A stretch of 8,410 nucleotides of DNA from Actinosomnolentus pattersoniae (SeqCode). Its GTDB lineage: Bacteria > Actinomycetota > UBA4738. The stretch lies in assembly GCA_013817655.1 (NCBI GenBank), contig JACDCJ010000077.1:1-8410 (forward strand), written 5' to 3'. Positions 5,926-8,410 of the stretch are shown here, piece after piece (within the stretch, counting starts at the first letter, position 1; every line of letters starts with the position of its first letter). The notes below the pieces were generated by a model. It saw nothing but the letters and a program-made list of their open reading frames with translations, was not told where the DNA came from and made no database searches. A program made the position numbers and the translations under genes.

Positions 5926-7899
5926 ATGGTGGAGTCGCAGTCGATCCTGGCCGGGCTGAACCCCGAGCAGCGTGAGGCCGCCCTGGCCACTCGTGGGCCG
6001 GTTGCGATCCTCGCCGGGGCGGGTACTGGGAAGACCACCACGATCACTCACCGCATCGCGTACCAGGTTGCCTCGGGAGCGTTTCGGCCCGGCGAGATCC
6101 TCGCCGTCACGTTCACAGAGAGGGCGGCTGGCGAGCTGAGGGCCAGGCTTCGCGCGCTGGGGGTGGACGGCGTCGAGGCCCGCACGTTTCACGCTGCGGC
6201 GCTGTCGCAGCTCTCGCGGCTCTGGCCCATCCACGCGGGCACGCCCCTCGGAGACGTCCTGGACTCGAAGGCGCCGCTGATCGCGAGTTTCGCCAACGCC
6301 CTGCCGCCACCGCACCGGTTCGTCCCTCGCCGCGACCTGGCCACCGAGATCGAATGGGCGAAGAACCGGAGGATCGGCCCGGAACGCTATCCGGACGAGC
6401 TCGTCGCCACCGGGCACGTGCCCCCGATCCCCGCCGATCTGATGCACCGGGTCTACGACGGATACGAGCGGCGGAAGCGACGCGTGGAGCGTCTGGACTT
6501 CGAGGACATGCTGGACCACGCCGTTCGCTTGTTCGACGAGCACCCCGAGGCGGCAGGAGACGTCCGAGCGAAGTACGCGGCCTTCACGGTCGACGAGTAC
6601 CAGGACGTTAACCCCCTCCAGGCGGCCTTGCTCGACCGGTGGCTCGGCGATCGCGACGAAGTGTGTGTTGTTGGAGACGACTACCAGACCATCTACGGGT
6701 TCACCGGCGCTTCCCCCGAGCACCTGTTGGGGTTCGCCCGACGCTTCCCCTCCGCTCGCCTGGTCCGGCTGGAGGAGAACTACCGGTCCACGCCTCAGAT
6801 CCTCGACACGGCGAATCGCCTGGCGGCCCGCCTGGGCGGTTTCCGGAAGACGCTCCGGTCGACTCGTCCGGCGGGCCCGGCTCCGGTGGTCCGAGCGATC
6901 ACCGGCGAGAGCGCTGAGGCAGACATGGTGATGGATGAGGTCCGTCGTCTGCACGGTTCCGAAGGGGTGTCCTACGAGCACATGGCGGTCCTGTACCGGA
7001 TCAATGCGCGGTCGGAGCCCTTCGAGGAGGCGTTCGCCCGGGCCCGGATCCCCTACCAGGTCCGCGATGGCGCGTTCCTACGCCGCCCCGGACCTCGGGC
7101 CGCCCTGCACCGGCTGCGCGGGGAGACCGGGCCGGCCTCCGGCACGACGGATCGGGTGACTGCCGCCCTGGGGTTCCTCCCGGAGGGGTCGGAGGGCCCC
7201 GGCTCGCCGGAGGAGGCGACGCGCCAGGCTGACCTGGTGCGCCTTCGTACGCTGGCTCGGGAGTTCGAAGCGTCGCGCCCGGACGGGGGCGCCGCGGACT
7301 TCGTCGCCGATCTGATCCGGCGCTTCTCCATCGAGGAGTCCGGCCGCGGCGTCAACCTCATGACCTACCACCGCGCCAAGGGGCTGGAGTTCGACGCGGT
7401 GTTCCTGCCACGACTGCTGGACGGCGAGCTGCCCTTCCGGTCCGGCCGGAACCGGGCATCGGTCGACGAAGAGCGCCGGCTCCTCTACGTGGGGATCACC
7501 CGAGCCCGGCGGTGGCTGTTCCTCACGTGGCCGATCGCACGGCCAGACGGTCGAGGGGCTCGAAGTCCATTCATCGACGAGCTCTCCCCGGCGCAGGTCG
7601 AGGCCCCGGCGCGAGGCCGAGGATCGAGGCAGGCGGCGCCGGCGGGATCCGATCGGGCATCCCGTGTCCTTGACGGTGATCCGCTCCTCGCGGCCCTCAA
7701 GCGCTGGCGCCTCGAGCGTGCCCGGCGAGACGGAGTTCCGGCGTACGTGGTGTTCCACGACGCAACGCTGGCCGCCATCGCCGAGCGCCATCCGCGAACG
7801 CCGGCCGAGCTGCTGGCCGTGTCCGGGGTGGGACCGGCCAAGCTGGAGCGCTACGGCCAAGAGCTGCTGGCGACGGTGGCAGTGGCAGGAGCGACCTGA
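5926..7899 (+). CDS. SF1A DNA helicase, UvrD2-like, with C-terminal HRDC domain
   Basis: A 657-residue ATP-dependent 3'-5' DNA helicase of the UvrD/Rep family, expected in repair or replication. Motifs in order: Q motif LNPEQREAA (11-19), motif I AGAGTGKTT (30-38), Ia VTFTERAAGELRAR (61-74), Ib ARTFHAAAL (85-93), II VDEYQD (222-227), III VVGDDYQTIYGFTGA (248-262), IV ENYRSTPQIL (284-293), LYRINARSEPFE (356-367), V MTYHRAKGLEFDAVFLP (479-495) and VI EERRLLYVGITRAR (515-528). The 2B region between 385 and 470 is short, as in UvrD2. Residues 585-651 form an HRDC domain ending in LLAVSGVGPAKLERYG. That architecture matches mycobacterial UvrD2, but the linker (about 545-585) has no cysteine, so the tetracysteine motif described for UvrD2 is absent. 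The ATG at 5926 lies 15 nt before the Q-motif-proximal residues and lacks a Shine-Dalgarno. Confidence 0.94.
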   Translation: MVESQSILAGLNPEQREAALATRGPVAILAGAGTGKTTTITHRIAYQVASGAFRPGEILAVTFTERAAGELRARLRALGVDGVEARTFHAAALSQLSRLWPIHAGTPLGDVLDSKAPLIASFANALPPPHRFVPRRDLATEIEWAKNRRIGPERYPDELVATGHVPPIPADLMHRVYDGYERRKRRVERLDFEDMLDHAVRLFDEHPEAAGDVRAKYAAFTVDEYQDVNPLQAALLDRWLGDRDEVCVVGDDYQTIYGFTGASPEHLLGFARRFPSARLVRLEENYRSTPQILDTANRLAARLGGFRKTLRSTRPAGPAPVVRAITGESAEADMVMDEVRRLHGSEGVSYEHMAVLYRINARSEPFEEAFARARIPYQVRDGAFLRRPGPRAALHRLRGETGPASGTTDRVTAALGFLPEGSEGPGSPEEATRQADLVRLRTLAREFEASRPDGGAADFVADLIRRFSIEESGRGVNLMTYHRAKGLEFDAVFLPRLLDGELPFRSGRNRASVDEERRLLYVGITRARRWLFLTWPIARPDGRGARSPFIDELSPAQVEAPARGRGSRQAAPAGSDRASRVLDGDPLLAALKRWRLERARRDGVPAYVVFHDATLAAIAERHPRTPAELLAVSGVGPAKLERYGQELLATVAVAGAT

Positions 7900-7926
7900 T
7901 AGCCGCCTCCGAGGCACGCCGGAGCA

Positions 7927-7955
7927 TTGCGAAGGCGGCAGCCCGCCACTAGAAT
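7927..7955 (+). promoter_or_regulatory. Promoter upstream of yajC
   Basis: TTGCGA (7927-7932), a 17-nt spacer and TAGAAT (7950-7955) make a strong actinobacterial-type promoter with start expected near 7962. The spacer holds a small GGCGG/CCGCC inverted repeat (7934-7938 and 7943-7947). The predicted start is only about 10 nt before an intrinsic terminator, an unusual order discussed separately. No other -10-like hexamer is seen between that terminator and the yajC start. Confidence 0.6.
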
Positions 7956-7971
7956 GGCTGCGTTCTCATCG

Positions 7972-7997
7972 CGGCGGCCGCGGGCCGCCGTTTTTTT
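7972..7997 (+). terminator. Rho-independent terminator
   Basis: CGGCGGCC (7972-7979) pairs perfectly with GGCCGCCG (7983-7990) across a GCG loop and is followed directly by seven T residues (7991-7997). An all-GC 8-bp stem plus U7 is a textbook intrinsic terminator on the + strand; the reverse strand has no matching U-tract. It lies 72 nt after the helicase stop and would end helicase transcripts, but also any RNA begun at the promoter just upstream. Confidence 0.78.
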
Positions 7998-8011
7998 CGC
8001 GAGTCGCGCTT

Positions 8012-8047
8012 CCTCCTCTCCCGGTCGGACCCCGGCTCGCAAGGAGG
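8012..8047 (+). promoter_or_regulatory. Possible Shine-Dalgarno-sequestering hairpin in the yajC leader
   Basis: CCTCCT (8012-8017) is exactly complementary to AGGAGG (8042-8047), the core of the yajC ribosome binding site, with a 24-nt loop that can itself form a short CCGG/CCGG stem (8021-8024 with 8032-8035). Folding would hide the ribosome binding site. Six base pairs in a GC-rich leader may be chance, so this is offered as a candidate only. Confidence 0.28.
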
Positions 8048-8048
8048 T
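8041..8048 (+). promoter_or_regulatory. Ribosome binding site of yajC
   Basis: AAGGAGGT is a near-perfect complement to the 16S rRNA 3' end and sits 6-7 nt before the GTG at 8055, fixing that codon as the start of yajC. Confidence 0.85.
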
Positions 8049-8054
8049 CAACCC

Positions 8055-8410
8055 GTGCTCGGATTCATCGCCCCACTGGCCCAGGATGGCCAGACCGGCT
8101 CCAATCCGCTGAGCCTGCTCCTGTTCCTCGGGCTCATGTTCGTTGTCTTCTACTTCCTGATGATCCGGCCGCAACAGAAGCGGGCTCGGGCTCAGCGAGA
8201 GCTGCTGCAAGGCCTCGAGGTCGGCGACGAGGTGCTCACCGTCGGCGGGATGTTCGGCACGATCCGCACCATGGAGGACGACGAGGTCACCGTCGAGCTT
8301 GGCCCCGGGATCCAGATCCGCATGGTGAAGAGCGCCATCGCGCGTAAGCTCGTCTTCGACGAGGGGCAGGACGAGACCGCCGTCGACGAGGAAGAGCAGG
8401 CCGGCGAGCA
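8055..8410 (+). CDS. yajC: Sec translocon accessory subunit YajC (3' truncated by window)
   Basis: Small inner-membrane protein that associates with SecD and SecF and helps Sec-dependent protein export. From the GTG at 8055, 118 codons are visible before the window ends with no stop. After a short N-terminal stretch (MLGFIAPLAQDGQTGSNP) comes one transmembrane helix at about 19-37 (LSLLLFLGLMFVVFYFLMI), followed directly by the family hallmark RPQQKR (38-43). The cytoplasmic domain follows, with LEVGDEVLTVGGMFGTI (54-70) and VTVELGPGIQIRMVKSAIA (78-96), and then an acidic tail from about 102. The length already matches typical YajC (about 110-130), so little is missing. A strong Shine-Dalgarno precedes it. 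In related genomes secD and secF come next; here that lies outside the window and cannot be checked. Confidence 0.93.
   Translation, partial: MLGFIAPLAQDGQTGSNPLSLLLFLGLMFVVFYFLMIRPQQKRARAQRELLQGLEVGDEVLTVGGMFGTIRTMEDDEVTVELGPGIQIRMVKSAIARKLVFDEGQDETAVDEEEQAGE

Noticed and set aside
5905..6981. 358-codon open frame on the - strand opposite the helicase gene
   Set aside because: The + strand frame has every SF1 helicase motif; the reverse frame is open only because of high GC and third-position bias, and its translation shows no recognisable domain.
7901..7925. Small inverted repeat CTCCG/CGGAG after the helicase stop as a terminator
   Set aside because: Only 5 bp with no T-run; the strong terminator at 7972-7997 serves that role better.
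7927..8112. Possible leader peptide overlapping the yajC start (ATG at 7954), considered as a SecM/VemP-like arrest peptide
   Set aside because: The ATG lies inside the -10 box and upstream of the predicted start point, has no Shine-Dalgarno, the peptide has no signal sequence, and the frame crosses the terminator U-tract.

Overview
This is a high-GC stretch with every convincing gene on the + strand. Gene order is pdxS (3' end only), a tandem-GNAT acetyltransferase, pdxT, a yebC-family gene, ruvC, ruvA, ruvB, a vapB-vapC toxin-antitoxin pair, a UvrD2-like SF1 helicase with an HRDC tail, and yajC (5' end only). The strong GC bias, frequent GTG starts, TANNNT-type -10 boxes close to start codons, and the pdxS/pdxT-yebC-ruvCAB-yajC order suggest an Actinomycetota-like genome, perhaps a deep branch. 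That assignment is inference from gene order and style; no taxonomic marker was compared.

Region 1 (1-2168) is the de novo pyridoxal-5'-phosphate synthase locus. PdxS and PdxT are the lyase and glutaminase halves of one complex, and here a two-domain acetyltransferase gene lies between them. Region 2 (2200-5116) holds yebC and then the ruvCAB Holliday-junction operon, whose genes overlap by ATGA at both joints, so translational coupling is likely. Region 3 (5117-5879) is a compact vapBC module with visibly lower GC than its neighbours. Its promoter lies inside a 9-bp-arm inverted repeat and its antitoxin appears to be translated from a leaderless GTG. Region 4 (5926-7899) is a DNA helicase gene. 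Region 5 (7900-8410) is a control region followed by the start of yajC, which usually leads a yajC-secD-secF protein-export operon.

The genes are mostly ordinary housekeeping functions: cofactor synthesis, recombination and repair, and Sec export. The more interesting material is regulatory. Several genes (vapB, pdxT, and less firmly ruvC and the helicase) have a -10-like hexamer 7-10 nt before the start codon and no Shine-Dalgarno sequence, as expected for leaderless mRNAs; yebC and yajC instead have strong Shine-Dalgarno sequences. An 18-bp imperfect palindrome abuts the candidate ruvC promoter. Upstream of yajC, a good promoter is followed within about 10 nt by an intrinsic terminator, then by a pyrimidine tract that can pair with the yajC Shine-Dalgarno. 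I see no clear evidence of a wholly new multi-gene system. There is no intergenic stretch over 300 bases, no RNA gene, no insertion sequence and no CRISPR array.
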